Assembly: GCF_004363695.1 (NCBI RefSeq)
Contig: NZ_SNZC01000003.1
Coordinates: forward strand, 1-64,000
DNA: 64,000 nucleotides
Direction of reading: 5' to 3'
DNA from: Flavobacterium cheniae
GTDB lineage: Bacteria; Bacteroidota; Bacteroidia; Flavobacteriales; Flavobacteriaceae
Numbering within the stretch: the first letter of the stretch is position 1; the number at the start of each line of letters is the position of its first letter. The notes beneath the pieces were generated by a model. The model was not told the origin of the DNA. It did not search any database and worked only from the letters and a program-made list of their open reading frames with translations. The position numbers were made by a program, and so were the translations under genes. Below, in pieces: positions 17,132 to 26,060 of this stretch.

Positions 17132-20058
17132 TACCAAATGGTTTTATATGGAATTTGTATAATTACCTTCGTTCCTGATGAATTTCCTAAACTATCTGTT
17201 ATTTCATTTATTTCAAAAATCACTTCAGTTGCTTCTTCATTTTCTATTAAGGCTAGTCTTTCTTTTGTTATTGAAATCGCTTTTGATTCGTGTTGACGTT
17301 GCTTTTGTTTTTCTAATGATGCTTTAATTCCAATTCCGTTATCAATAACTTGACATAAAAGTGATTTTTCATTTTTGGTAAACGAAATGGTAAGTTGACC
17401 ATGATCTTTTTTTGGAGCTAAGCCATGAATGATTGCATTTTCAACAATTGGTTGTAATAGTAAGGTTGGAATTGCAGTGTCTTCTAAATTGATTTTCGGG
17501 TCAATTGAAATGTCATAATCAAAAACATTTTTATAGCGAATTTGAGTCAATTCAATATACAATTTCAGCATTTTTACTTCGGTTCCTAATGGAATTGTTT
17601 GTTCGGTGTTTTCTAATAACATACGAAGCAACATCGAAAATTTCGAAATATAATCTCCCGCTTTTTCATCATTTCCTTCCGAATAATAGCCTTTAATCGT
17701 ATTCAAAGCATTAAAAATAAAATGCGGATTCATTTGCATTCGTAACGCTTTTTGTTCCAATTCAATCATTTGTTTTTCCAAATTGGCTTTGTCGCGTTCC
17801 ATTTCAATTTGATGGCGCTCTGTTTCAAATTTTTGATTTAAACTATGAATCCTTTTTTTCCAAATAATAAAAAATGCCAATCCAAAAACACCAAATAGAA
17901 CTGCTAAAAACCAATAGGTTTTCCAAAAAGGCTTTCGGATAGTGAAAGCTATTTTTTCAATTTTACTTTTTACTCCAGAAGCATTGGTAGCATAAATTTG
18001 AAATTCGTAATCACCGGGTTCTAATCCTTGATAATTAATTTGACGTGTTTTTGTGGTACTCCATTTTTCGTTTTGTTTGCCTAATTTAAAAAAGTAGGTA
18101 ATGTTTTTTTGCGAGTTAAATGAAAGTCCAGTGTAATTAATACTAATATCGTTTTCAGAATATCGGAATGATAATTCGGGTTTCACGGTTATGTTTTTGC
18201 CATTTACTAAAAATTCTTCGATTTTTAGATTTGGAATTATTGTACTCGATTGTAAGGAATTGATATCGAGATATAACAAACCATCATCTGAAGCCAAGAA
18301 TAAATTGGATTCAATAATTTCGGTATCGTTAACTTTTAGATTTTCTATACCAATGAATTTATTTAAGTTTTCAAAAGTGAATTTTCCATTAGAAAAAGTA
18401 ATTTGATTCACGCCTAAATTAGTGCTAATAAGTAACGAATTTGGAAGAAATCCTTTTTTAATGGAATATAAAATATTGCTATTTAAACCATCTTTTTTTG
18501 TAAAATGTTGGATAAGTTTATCATTTTGAAAAACAAATAAACCGTTCGAATTTGTAGCTACAAAAAGTAAATTCGTCTCTTTCTCAAAATATAATTTCGA
18601 AATTATGGTTTGGGTTTTTGGATAGTTTTTGGATAAATAAATTGTCTTATTGTTTTCTATTTTATAAATACCATTGTTTGTTCCTGCCCAAATGGTTTTA
18701 TCATTTCTAATTAATGAATTAGTTCTTTCCTTTAAAACAACTCTTTTGTCAAACGAATAAAGATCATAATTAGAAAGTCTATCAATTTCTTTTTTTGGAA
18801 TTTTTAATAGATAATTGGCACCAATCCATAAATCACCAAATTCATCTTCAACTATTGTTTTTGCTCCAATAAATGGAATGTTATTATTTTTTTTACCTTG
18901 AATTAAAATCGCGTGCTTTCCAATGATGTATTGATTTTCATTGGAAAAATAAATCTGAAAAATATAGTTTTTAGATTGAATACTTGATTTAGCATCAAAG
19001 CTTTTAAGCTCTTTTGACGTATCAACTTTATAGAACAAGTCATTAGCCGTTCCACACCATAAGTTTCCAAATTCATCTTTAGTTAAGCAAGTTGAAATTA
19101 ACGATTCATTAGTGTTGGATTTTAATATTTTAGCTGTTGTATTTGGAATATAGTAAAGTCCATTATCAAGAGTTGTAATCCAAATTCTGTTTTCAAAATC
19201 TCGTTGAACACTTGAAATAGCGTTTTCTTTAAAGAAAATTTCAAAATTTGGTTTTAGGTTGTTTAAATCATTCACATAAACACCGTTTCGTGTGCCAACC
19301 CAAATTTTGTTATCCTTATCTATAGACAAACTAATTATGCCAGTTTCAGGAACAGGAACGTCAAATAATTTGGTACAAACATTGTTTTTGATGGTGTAAA
19401 TCGCATTCAGATGTGAAAAATAAAGAACATTGTTTTTTATAAAAGAGCGAATGATTACCAAACCATTTAAGTTTTTTTGTGGTAAACTTTTTATTAAAAT
19501 TAGATTGTCATTATAAATCCCTTTTGGATTAATGTAATAGTCTTTTTTGTTTTGGATATAGTGTAATATAATTTGTTTCCCTTCTAAAGTAGAACTTGAG
19601 TTATTTTTGAAGTTCAAAATTCGGACATTACCATTAGAATAAATTACAATGATTTCCCCTTTTGTGTTTTCAGAAATACGCGAAATGTAGCCGTTTTTTT
19701 GATTGGTTTTTAAGAGAGCAAAATTAGATTCGTTAAAGATTTTGTTGTCTAATAAAAATGAAATTTTTCCATTATAAGCAAGAAACCAAATGCGCCCTTT
19801 TGAATCCTGAAAGCAGCTAAAATTTTCATTATCAGCTAATCCATCTTCAGTACTTAATAAGGAAAACGAATAACCATCATATTTTAAAATTCCTAAATCA
19901 CTAGCAAACCATTGGTAACCATTTTTGTCTTGTAGTGAATGATAAATGTTTAAAGAAGGCAAACCATCTTTTCTTCCAAAAGAAACGTGATAAGGTTCTT
20001 GAGAAAGAGCAATTTGCGTGATTAATAATAAGAAAATATAAAGTTGTTTAAGTTGCAT
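17131..20058 (-). CDS. Sensor histidine kinase with periplasmic two-component propeller (LytS/YehU-like kinase domain)
   Basis: The 975-residue protein starts with a signal peptide (MQLKQLYIFLLLITQ). Periplasmic Reg_prop blades follow, beginning FGRKDGLPSLNIYHSLQDKN and including DKNGYQWFASD and DSKGRIWFLAYNG. A Y_Y_Y domain lies near 620-695 (QGLEPGDYEFQIYATNASG), then one membrane helix (about 711-733), a coiled coil, and a His_kinase domain with His779 in MNPHFIFNALN. The ATPase domain ends the chain (NAIIHGLAP, DNGIG). It lacks the usual HisKA dimerisation domain. The ligand is unknown; related kinases often sense carbohydrates or cell-surface products. Confidence 0.93.
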   Translation of the reverse strand: MQLKQLYIFLLLITQIALSQEPYHVSFGRKDGLPSLNIYHSLQDKNGYQWFASDLGILKYDGYSFSLLSTEDGLADNENFSCFQDSKGRIWFLAYNGKISFLLDNKIFNESNFALLKTNQKNGYISRISENTKGEIIVIYSNGNVRILNFKNNSSSTLEGKQIILHYIQNKKDYYINPKGIYNDNLILIKSLPQKNLNGLVIIRSFIKNNVLYFSHLNAIYTIKNNVCTKLFDVPVPETGIISLSIDKDNKIWVGTRNGVYVNDLNNLKPNFEIFFKENAISSVQRDFENRIWITTLDNGLYYIPNTTAKILKSNTNESLISTCLTKDEFGNLWCGTANDLFYKVDTSKELKSFDAKSSIQSKNYIFQIYFSNENQYIIGKHAILIQGKKNNNIPFIGAKTIVEDEFGDLWIGANYLLKIPKKEIDRLSNYDLYSFDKRVVLKERTNSLIRNDKTIWAGTNNGIYKIENNKTIYLSKNYPKTQTIISKLYFEKETNLLFVATNSNGLFVFQNDKLIQHFTKKDGLNSNILYSIKKGFLPNSLLISTNLGVNQITFSNGKFTFENLNKFIGIENLKVNDTEIIESNLFLASDDGLLYLDINSLQSSTIIPNLKIEEFLVNGKNITVKPELSFRYSENDISINYTGLSFNSQKNITYFFKLGKQNEKWSTTKTRQINYQGLEPGDYEFQIYATNASGVKSKIEKIAFTIRKPFWKTYWFLAVLFGVFGLAFFIIWKKRIHSLNQKFETERHQIEMERDKANLEKQMIELEQKALRMQMNPHFIFNALNTIKGYYSEGNDEKAGDYISKFSMLLRMLLENTEQTIPLGTEVKMLKLYIELTQIRYKNVFDYDISIDPKINLEDTAIPTLLLQPIVENAIIHGLAPKKDHGQLTISFTKNEKSLLCQVIDNGIGIKASLEKQKQRQHESKAISITKERLALIENEEATEVIFEINEITDSLGNSSGTKVIIQIPYKTIW

Positions 20059-20076
20059 TTTTGTTGCTTATGATAA

Positions 20077-20084
20077 CAAATGTA
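20077..20084 (-). promoter_or_regulatory. -7 element of the kinase/regulator operon
   Basis: TACATTTG on the minus strand matches TAnnTTTG exactly, 19 bases upstream of the kinase ATG. No clear TTG is seen at the expected distance, which would suit an activator-dependent promoter. Confidence 0.5.
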
Positions 20085-20136
20085 AAATATTTAATTTACT
20101 TGAAATTGAAATCCCGTTACAATTACAACTTCTTGT

Positions 20137-20194
20137 TGACCACTTTTCATTTTTTAGAAATCATTTGATAAGTAATACTGACCACTTTTCATTT
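20137..20194. repeat. Two 16-bp direct repeats in the divergent spacer, candidate LytTR binding sites
   Basis: TGACCACTTTTCATTT occurs at 20137-20152 and again at 20179-20194, exactly 42 bases apart, about four helical turns. The copies lie between the kinase gene and the divergent surface-protein operon. LytTR regulators typically bind pairs of short direct repeats on one face of DNA, so I infer an operator. Confidence 0.55.
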
Positions 20195-20257
20195 ATAAAA
20201 TTCCCACTTTAATATAATTTGTTGTTTTGTTTCATAATAATTCAAAATCAAATAATT

Positions 20258-21727
20258 ATGAAAAGATTTTTACTTTATTCAATTTGTTTTTTATTGGCAC
20301 AAAATTTTAGTGCACAAACTCAATTAGGTACGACAATGAATGGTGCTGTAACGGGAGATTTATTCGGAGCATTTGTTTCTATATCGTCAAATGGAAATAG
20401 ATATGTTGTTGGAAGTTCTGATAATACCATTTCTTCTGCTTTTGGAGGATATGCTAGGGTTTATGATTATAATGGTTCAGCTTGGAATGTTTTAGGTGCC
20501 GATATTGCAGAAGAAGTGAATGGAGATAATGCGGGAGCTGTTGCTATTTCAGGAGATGGATCTCGAATTATTATTGGTGGTTATTTGAATGATGGTAACG
20601 GAACAGATTCTGGTCATGTAAGAGTCTATCAATGGAATGGTTCTGCTTGGACACAAGTGGGAGCAGATATAAATGGGGAAGCAGCCGGAGATAATTCGGG
20701 TGTATCTGTTTCTATTTCTTCAAATGGAAGTGTAATTGCTGTTGGGGCTCATAATAACGATGGTAACGGTGCAAATTCTGGACATGTTAGAGTGTACGCT
20801 TGGAATGGTTCAGCATGGGTACAAAGAGGAGTTGATTTAAATGGTGAAGCAGCATCTGATAATTTTGGTGTAGCCCTTTCTATGTCGCAAGATGGAACAA
20901 AATTAGCAGTTGGTGCAAGATATAATGATGCTGGAGGTTCAAATGCAGGACACGTGAGAGTGTTTAATTGGAATGGTTCATCTTGGGTACAAATGGGCGC
21001 AGATATTGATGGGTTTCAAGTAGATATGGCCTTTGGAAGTGCAGTAAGTATTTCAAATACAGGAACAAGAGTAGCAATTGGAACACCATTGTATAATGGA
21101 ACAATAGGAGATCAAGGAATAGCAAGAGTTTACAATTATAATGGGTCCTCTTGGTCTCAAATAGGGCAAGATATTATTGGATGGAGCGGTACTTCTGGAA
21201 CAAATTTAGGGAAGTCAATTTCGATTTCAGGTGATGGTAATGCAATTGTTGTGGGATCAAGTGGCTATTCTGGAGGAGGAAGTACATTTAGGGGGTTAGC
21301 CGAGTATTATAAATTAGTATCAAATGTTTGGACGCAACAAGGTGCTGATGTTTTAGGAAATACTAACGGGGATCGATTTGGATTTGGGGTTTCATTGTCT
21401 AATGATGGAAACAAAATTGCAGTAGGAGCACCTTATAATGCTTCAAGAGGATATGCAGAAGTTTTTGATTACACAGCCTTATTATCTTCAAACGATTTTC
21501 AATTAAATAATAAATTCTCAGTATATCCTAATCCAATAAATACTCAATTTCAATTGAATACCGATATTTCAATCGATAAGGTAGAAGTATTAAATCTTCA
21601 AGGACAAGTTATCAAAACATTTGAAAGTCAAGAATCTTATAATATTAATGAGCTATCTGCTGGAATTTATTTAGTAATGATTCATTCAGAAGAAGGAAAA
21701 GGAATTAAAAAAATAATCAAAAATTAG
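20258..21727 (+). CDS. FG-GAP repeat surface protein with T9SS type A tail
   Basis: Predicted secreted beta-propeller protein of 489 residues. The signal peptide is MKRFLLYSICFLL to FSAQ. About seven FG-GAP-like blades follow, with the recurring pattern DGxxIAVGA, NDGNGxxSGHVRVY and WNGSAWxQxGxDI. The last ~75 residues (VYPNPINTQF, VLNLQGQVIKTF, ELSAGIYLVMI) form a type A T9SS tail. The start at 20258 is chosen because it begins the signal peptide. The Kelch lipoprotein gene follows after 4 bases, so they share a transcript. Ligand unknown. Confidence 0.87.
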   Translation: MKRFLLYSICFLLAQNFSAQTQLGTTMNGAVTGDLFGAFVSISSNGNRYVVGSSDNTISSAFGGYARVYDYNGSAWNVLGADIAEEVNGDNAGAVAISGDGSRIIIGGYLNDGNGTDSGHVRVYQWNGSAWTQVGADINGEAAGDNSGVSVSISSNGSVIAVGAHNNDGNGANSGHVRVYAWNGSAWVQRGVDLNGEAASDNFGVALSMSQDGTKLAVGARYNDAGGSNAGHVRVFNWNGSSWVQMGADIDGFQVDMAFGSAVSISNTGTRVAIGTPLYNGTIGDQGIARVYNYNGSSWSQIGQDIIGWSGTSGTNLGKSISISGDGNAIVVGSSGYSGGGSTFRGLAEYYKLVSNVWTQQGADVLGNTNGDRFGFGVSLSNDGNKIAVGAPYNASRGYAEVFDYTALLSSNDFQLNNKFSVYPNPINTQFQLNTDISIDKVEVLNLQGQVIKTFESQESYNINELSAGIYLVMIHSEEGKGIKKIIKN

Positions 21728-21731
21728 TGAT

Positions 21732-22697
21732 ATGAAAAAGTTTTTAAAATCGATTGTATTGGTTGCTGTAACATTGACTATTAGTTCATGTAGTGATAAT
21801 GATGACAATCAAACAAATGACAACATGAGTTTTACTCAAGTTTCAACCTCTGGTTCATTGCCATTAGGTTTGAGAGGACATCAAATGATTCAATTTAATA
21901 ATAAATTATGGATAATTGGCGGAACTAATGATTCCAATACTATTACTAATACGGTTTTAAATAGTGTTGATGGAATTGTTTGGAATTTGGTAACCACAAC
22001 TGGCGATGCAATTCCAGCAAGATCCTATCATAAATGTATTGTCTTTAATAGTAAATTATGGATAATCGGTGGATATGATGGTAATGGGCGAAGTGATGTT
22101 TTTTCATCTACCGATGGTGTAAACTGGGTTGAAGAAAGTACAAACGTTGCTTTTGGTAATCGTTATGCGTTTGATGTTGTGGTTTACAATAGTAAATTAT
22201 GGTTAATTGGAGGTGTAAGCGGAAATAATACGAATGTTCATAACGATGTTTGGTCAAGTACAGATGGTGTTACTTGGACAGAAGAGGAAGATTTAACTTC
22301 ATTTGAAAAACGCGGTCATCATAAAGCATTTGTTTACGATAATAAAATGTGGATTTGCGGTGGTAATGGTAACGGAAATACGTATGGAGACATTCAATCT
22401 TCTTCAGATGGAATCAATTGGACACAAGAAGTAATATCAGGATTTGAACCTATTTACGGACATCAATTAGTAGTAAAAAATGATGAATTCTATATTTTAG
22501 GAGGTCGCGATTCGAATTCTTATTACAATACTATCCTAAAATCTACTGATGGTAAAAATTGGTCAGAAGTTGAGGTTTCAAATCCTTTTCCAGCAAGTTG
22601 TTATCATCAAGCAGCTCTATTTGATGGCGATATTTTTGTGTATGGAGGTTCAGATGGAAGTTCTTTAAATGTTTCTAGTATGTGGAAATCCAACTAA
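21732..22697 (+). CDS. Kelch-type beta-propeller lipoprotein
   Basis: The 321-residue protein has a lipoprotein signal (MKKFLKSIVLVAVT, then ISSC with the lipidated Cys). Six or so Kelch-like blades follow, with repeats such as NKLWIIGG, SKLWLIGGV and DDIFVYGGS alternating with SSTDGVxWxEE. It is probably anchored to the outer membrane. It shares an operon with the FG-GAP protein and may be a partner of it. Unlike that protein it has no T9SS tail. Confidence 0.85.
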   Translation: MKKFLKSIVLVAVTLTISSCSDNDDNQTNDNMSFTQVSTSGSLPLGLRGHQMIQFNNKLWIIGGTNDSNTITNTVLNSVDGIVWNLVTTTGDAIPARSYHKCIVFNSKLWIIGGYDGNGRSDVFSSTDGVNWVEESTNVAFGNRYAFDVVVYNSKLWLIGGVSGNNTNVHNDVWSSTDGVTWTEEEDLTSFEKRGHHKAFVYDNKMWICGGNGNGNTYGDIQSSSDGINWTQEVISGFEPIYGHQLVVKNDEFYILGGRDSNSYYNTILKSTDGKNWSEVEVSNPFPASCYHQAALFDGDIFVYGGSDGSSLNVSSMWKSN

Positions 22698-22708
22698 AAT
22701 GATTTGTC

Positions 22709-22807
22709 ATGAAACAACTTTTTTCATCCATAGATAAATACAGATTAGAGTTATTGCTTTTGTTGTTATATATTCTAATAGGTTTGGTTATTGTTGCTAT
22801 TGTATAA
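22709..22807 (+). CDS. Candidate 32-residue single-pass membrane peptide
   Basis: The ATG at 22709 opens a 33-codon frame reading MKQLFSSIDKYRLEL, then a run of about 17 hydrophobic residues containing LLLLYILIG and ending VIVAIV, stop at 22805. A charged N-terminus and one helix suggest a small inner-membrane protein. It lies 11 bases after the Kelch gene and directly before an operon terminator, so it would be co-transcribed. No homologue is recognised; it could be spurious. Confidence 0.5.
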   Translation: MKQLFSSIDKYRLELLLLLLYILIGLVIVAIV

Positions 22808-22823
22808 TTTAGTTTGTTAATCT

Positions 22824-22848
22824 AAATCCCGAAATTTCTTCGGGATTT
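22824..22848. terminator. Intrinsic terminator of the FG-GAP/Kelch operon
   Basis: Arms AAATCCCGAA (22824-22833) and TTCGGGATTT (22839-22848), followed by a T tract. Confidence 0.9.
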
Positions 22849-22918
22849 TTTTTATTCCTATTTTTACAAAATAATCACTTTGAAATAGAAGATTAACGAA
22901 CACAAAAAAAATAAAATT

Positions 22919-23599
22919 GTGAGTAAAAATATCATCATCACTGGAACTTCTCGCGGAATTGGTTACGAATTAGCTTTGCAATTTGCAAACGCTGGACATC
23001 AAGTATTAGCTATTTCCCGAAAAACACCAAAAGAGTTAATCGAAAATCCAAATATTACGTGTTTATCAATTGATATTTCAAATCCAGAAGAATTGCTTCA
23101 AGTGGAAAATTTTATCAATAGAACTTGGAAAAAAGTAGATGTTTTAATTCACAACGCAGGAAGTTTGTTGCATAAACAATTCACACAAATTACTTCAGAG
23201 GAATTTCAAAACATTTACAAAGTCAATGTTTTTGCTGTTGCCGAATTGACAAAAATCTGTATTCCATTCATGGAAAAAGGAAGTCATGTAGTAACAATTA
23301 GTTCTATGGGCGGCATACAAGGAAGTATGAAATTCGCTGGATTAGCTGCATATTCTTCAAGTAAAGGAGCTGTAATTACCTTGTCAGAATTATTAGCAGA
23401 AGAATACAAAGAACAAGGAATTTCATTTAATGTTTTAGCACTTGGAGCTGTAAATACCGAAATGCTACAAGAAGCGTTTCCGGGTTACGAAGCACCACTT
23501 TCAGCGAAAGAAATGGCAGATTACATCTTTAATTTCGCCTTAACCGGAAACAAATATTACAACGGAAAAGTATTGCAAGTTTCATCTTCAACTCCTTAA
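22919..23599 (+). CDS. Short-chain dehydrogenase/reductase
   Basis: NAD(P)-dependent oxidoreductase of 226 residues, substrate unknown. The Rossmann motif TGTSRGIG is at residues 8-15, NAG is in VLIHNAGSL, and the catalytic YSSSK is in AAYSSSKGA, with an upstream Ser in VTISSMGG. Translation starts at GTG 22919 because no ATG precedes the nucleotide-binding motif. The SprT-like gene begins 2 bases after the stop. Confidence 0.9.
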   Translation: MSKNIIITGTSRGIGYELALQFANAGHQVLAISRKTPKELIENPNITCLSIDISNPEELLQVENFINRTWKKVDVLIHNAGSLLHKQFTQITSEEFQNIYKVNVFAVAELTKICIPFMEKGSHVVTISSMGGIQGSMKFAGLAAYSSSKGAVITLSELLAEEYKEQGISFNVLALGAVNTEMLQEAFPGYEAPLSAKEMADYIFNFALTGNKYYNGKVLQVSSSTP

Positions 23600-23601
23600 A
23601 A

Positions 23602-24204
23602 TTGAGCGAAGTTTTACAAAAATACCTTCCTGAACACGCAGTTCATCATTGTTTTGAGTTAATCAAAGCGAATCATGTGCATCTTAAAATCGTCAACGAA
23701 CGTCAAACGCGTCATGGTGATTATCGAAAAGATGCGCAAGGTTATCATTTGATTACAGTGAATGCAAGTTTGAATAAATACCGATTCTTAATCACATTAA
23801 TTCACGAAATAGCCCATTTGGTAGCATTTGAAAAATATGGTCGAAACATAAAACCACATGGCGACGAATGGAAACTCACTTTTCAACGCATGATGGTGCC
23901 TTTTATTCGACCTGAAATATTCCCAAATCAATTGTTACCATTGCTTGCCAAGCATTTTAGAAATCCGAAAGCAAGTAGCGATACTGATGCAAAATTAGCT
24001 ATCGCATTAAAGCAATTTGACCAAAAAGAAACCGATAAAAATTATATCTTTGAAATTCCGATGGGAAGTCATTTTAGAATTCACAATGGAAAAATTTTTA
24101 AGAAAATAGCATTACGAGTTAAGCGATACGAATGTTTAGAAATAAGTTCTGGGCGATTATATCTTTTTCAACCCAATGCAGAAGTAGAATTGTTGCCGAA
24201 TTAG
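23602..24204 (+). CDS. SprT-like zinc metalloprotease-domain protein
   Basis: The 200-residue protein has the HEIAH zinc motif in LITLIHEIAHLVAF and a third probable ligand in KPHGDEWK, the SprT-like arrangement. It lacks an export signal, so it is cytoplasmic. The TTG at 23602 is taken as start because it directly follows the SDR stop and no ATG occurs before the conserved region. The substrate is unknown. Confidence 0.82.
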   Translation: MSEVLQKYLPEHAVHHCFELIKANHVHLKIVNERQTRHGDYRKDAQGYHLITVNASLNKYRFLITLIHEIAHLVAFEKYGRNIKPHGDEWKLTFQRMMVPFIRPEIFPNQLLPLLAKHFRNPKASSDTDAKLAIALKQFDQKETDKNYIFEIPMGSHFRIHNGKIFKKIALRVKRYECLEISSGRLYLFQPNAEVELLPN

Positions 24205-24231
24205 AAAAGCAATAAAAAAATCTTTCAAAAA

Positions 24232-25287
24232 ATGAACAAAAATTATTACGCAATATTAATGGCTGGTGGAGTTGGTTCTCGTTTTTGGCCTGTGAGTACA
24301 ACTGAATTTCCTAAGCAATTTCACGATATGCTAGGAACTGGCGAAACGTTGATTCAAAAAACGTTTACGCGCTTGTCTCAAATTATTCCTAAAGAAAATA
24401 TTTTAATTCTTACTAATGAAGATTACAATAACATAGTTTTAGAACAATTGCCAATGGTAAAACAAGAGCAGATTATTTTAGAACCTGTAATGCGAAACAC
24501 TGCTCCTTGTATTTTGTATGCTTCGTTGAAAATAAAAAAACAAAATCCAGATGCAATTATGGTAGTAGCGCCATCAGATCATTGGATTGAAGATGAAGTG
24601 CAGTTTTGTTCTAATTTGCAACACGCTTTTGATTTCTGTGAGCGCGATGAAAACTTAATGACTTTGGGAATTTTACCAACATTTGCCAACACTGGTTACG
24701 GTTATATCGAATTTGATAAGTTAGATTCGAGACCAGTTAAAAAAGTAAAACAATTTCGCGAAAAGCCAGATTATGCTACAGCAAGAAAATTCATTCAAAG
24801 CCGAAATTTTCTTTGGAATGCTGGAATTTTTGTTTGGAGTGCTAAAACGGTTTTAAAAGCCTATGAAGAGTTTCAGCCTGTTATGTTTGCGCATTTCATG
24901 AATGGTTATGAAGCTTTAAATACACCAAAAGAAGCGGCTTTTATCAAAGATAATTATCCTTTAGCTCAAAATATTTCGGTCGATTATGCAATCTTGGAAA
25001 AAGCGCAGAATGTTTACGTTTTACCTGCTACTTTCGATTGGAATGATTTAGGAACTTGGGGTTCATTATATGATAAATTACCAAAAGACGAACAAGAAAA
25101 TGCAGTTGTAAATGCAACCGTTTACTTAGAAAATGCAACTAATAATATCATCAGAACTGAAGGGAAAAAGTTAGTAGTGATTGATGGTTTAACTGATTAC
25201 ATTATAGTTGACAAAGACGATGTATTGTTGATTTATCCAAAAAATAAAGAGCAAGATATTAAGCAAATAGTTTCTAAATTAAAATAG
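24232..25287 (+). CDS. manC: Mannose-1-phosphate guanylyltransferase
   Basis: Makes GDP-mannose from GTP and mannose-1-phosphate for surface glycans. The 351-residue chain has the nucleotidyltransferase signature MAGGVGSRFWPVS, VAPSDHWI and FREKP, and ends at the beta-helix part. It lacks the C-terminal phosphomannose isomerase domain of the bifunctional form. It converges on the MlaF gene with 2 bases between stops. Confidence 0.93.
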   Translation: MNKNYYAILMAGGVGSRFWPVSTTEFPKQFHDMLGTGETLIQKTFTRLSQIIPKENILILTNEDYNNIVLEQLPMVKQEQIILEPVMRNTAPCILYASLKIKKQNPDAIMVVAPSDHWIEDEVQFCSNLQHAFDFCERDENLMTLGILPTFANTGYGYIEFDKLDSRPVKKVKQFREKPDYATARKFIQSRNFLWNAGIFVWSAKTVLKAYEEFQPVMFAHFMNGYEALNTPKEAAFIKDNYPLAQNISVDYAILEKAQNVYVLPATFDWNDLGTWGSLYDKLPKDEQENAVVNATVYLENATNNIIRTEGKKLVVIDGLTDYIIVDKDDVLLIYPKNKEQDIKQIVSKLK

Positions 25288-25289
25288 TA

Positions 25290-26060
25290 CTATTTCACAT
25301 CATCTTCCAAGTACATTTTTCTTACACGCTTGAATAACTCAGAAGAATAAACAAAATCGGTAACGGCTTCGTTATCGGTTTTGAAGATTTCTTTATTGCT
25401 TCCTTCCCATTCCAATAATCCGTTTTTTAAGAAAACGATTTTCTGACCAATTTCCATTACAGAGTTCATGTCGTGAGTGTTAATTACAGTAGTAATGTTG
25501 TATTCTTCCGTAATTTCCTGAATCAAATTGTCAATTACAATAGCAGTTTTTGGATCTAAGCCTGAGTTAGGTTCATCGCAAAATAAATATTTCGGATTAT
25601 TTACAATAGCTCTAGCAATTGCTACACGTTTTTGCATTCCACCAGAAATTTCAGACGGACGTTTGTGGTGTGCGTTTACCAAATGAACTCTATCAATAAC
25701 AAAATCAACACGCTCTTTAATTTCTTTTGGCGTTTTATTTGAGAACATTTTTAAAGGAAATCCAATATTTTCTTCCACAGTCATTCCGTCAAATAAAGCA
25801 CTTCCTTGGAATACCATTCCTATTTCGGTTCTTAAAGTTCTTTTTTCGTCGTTTGAAAGTTCTGAATAAATTCTGCCATCAAATGAAATTGTTCCGCTAT
25901 CAGGAGTGTGTAAACCTAATAACGATTTTAAGAAAACAGTTTTTCCCGAACCACTTTGTCCAATAATAAGATTGGTCATTCCAGCTTCAAAACGAGTAGA
26001 AACGCCTTTTAAAACGGTTTGTTCGCCAAACTTTTTTACGATGTTTTTTACTTCAATCAT
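25290..26060 (-). CDS. ABC transporter ATPase, MlaF-like
   Basis: Energy-coupling subunit of an MCE-type lipid transporter. The 256-residue protein starts MIEVKNIVKKFGEQTVLKG and has Walker A GQSGSGKT, signature SGGMQKRVAIARA, Walker B FCDEPNSGLD and a switch His in NTHDMN. The ATG at 26060 overlaps the stop of the permease gene (TAATG), so the upstream in-frame extension, which lies inside the permease gene, is rejected. No MlaD-type MCE gene is next to the pair. Confidence 0.92.
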   Translation of the reverse strand: MIEVKNIVKKFGEQTVLKGVSTRFEAGMTNLIIGQSGSGKTVFLKSLLGLHTPDSGTISFDGRIYSELSNDEKRTLRTEIGMVFQGSALFDGMTVEENIGFPLKMFSNKTPKEIKERVDFVIDRVHLVNAHHKRPSEISGGMQKRVAIARAIVNNPKYLFCDEPNSGLDPKTAIVIDNLIQEITEEYNITTVINTHDMNSVMEIGQKIVFLKNGLLEWEGSNKEIFKTDNEAVTDFVYSSELFKRVRKMYLEDDVK

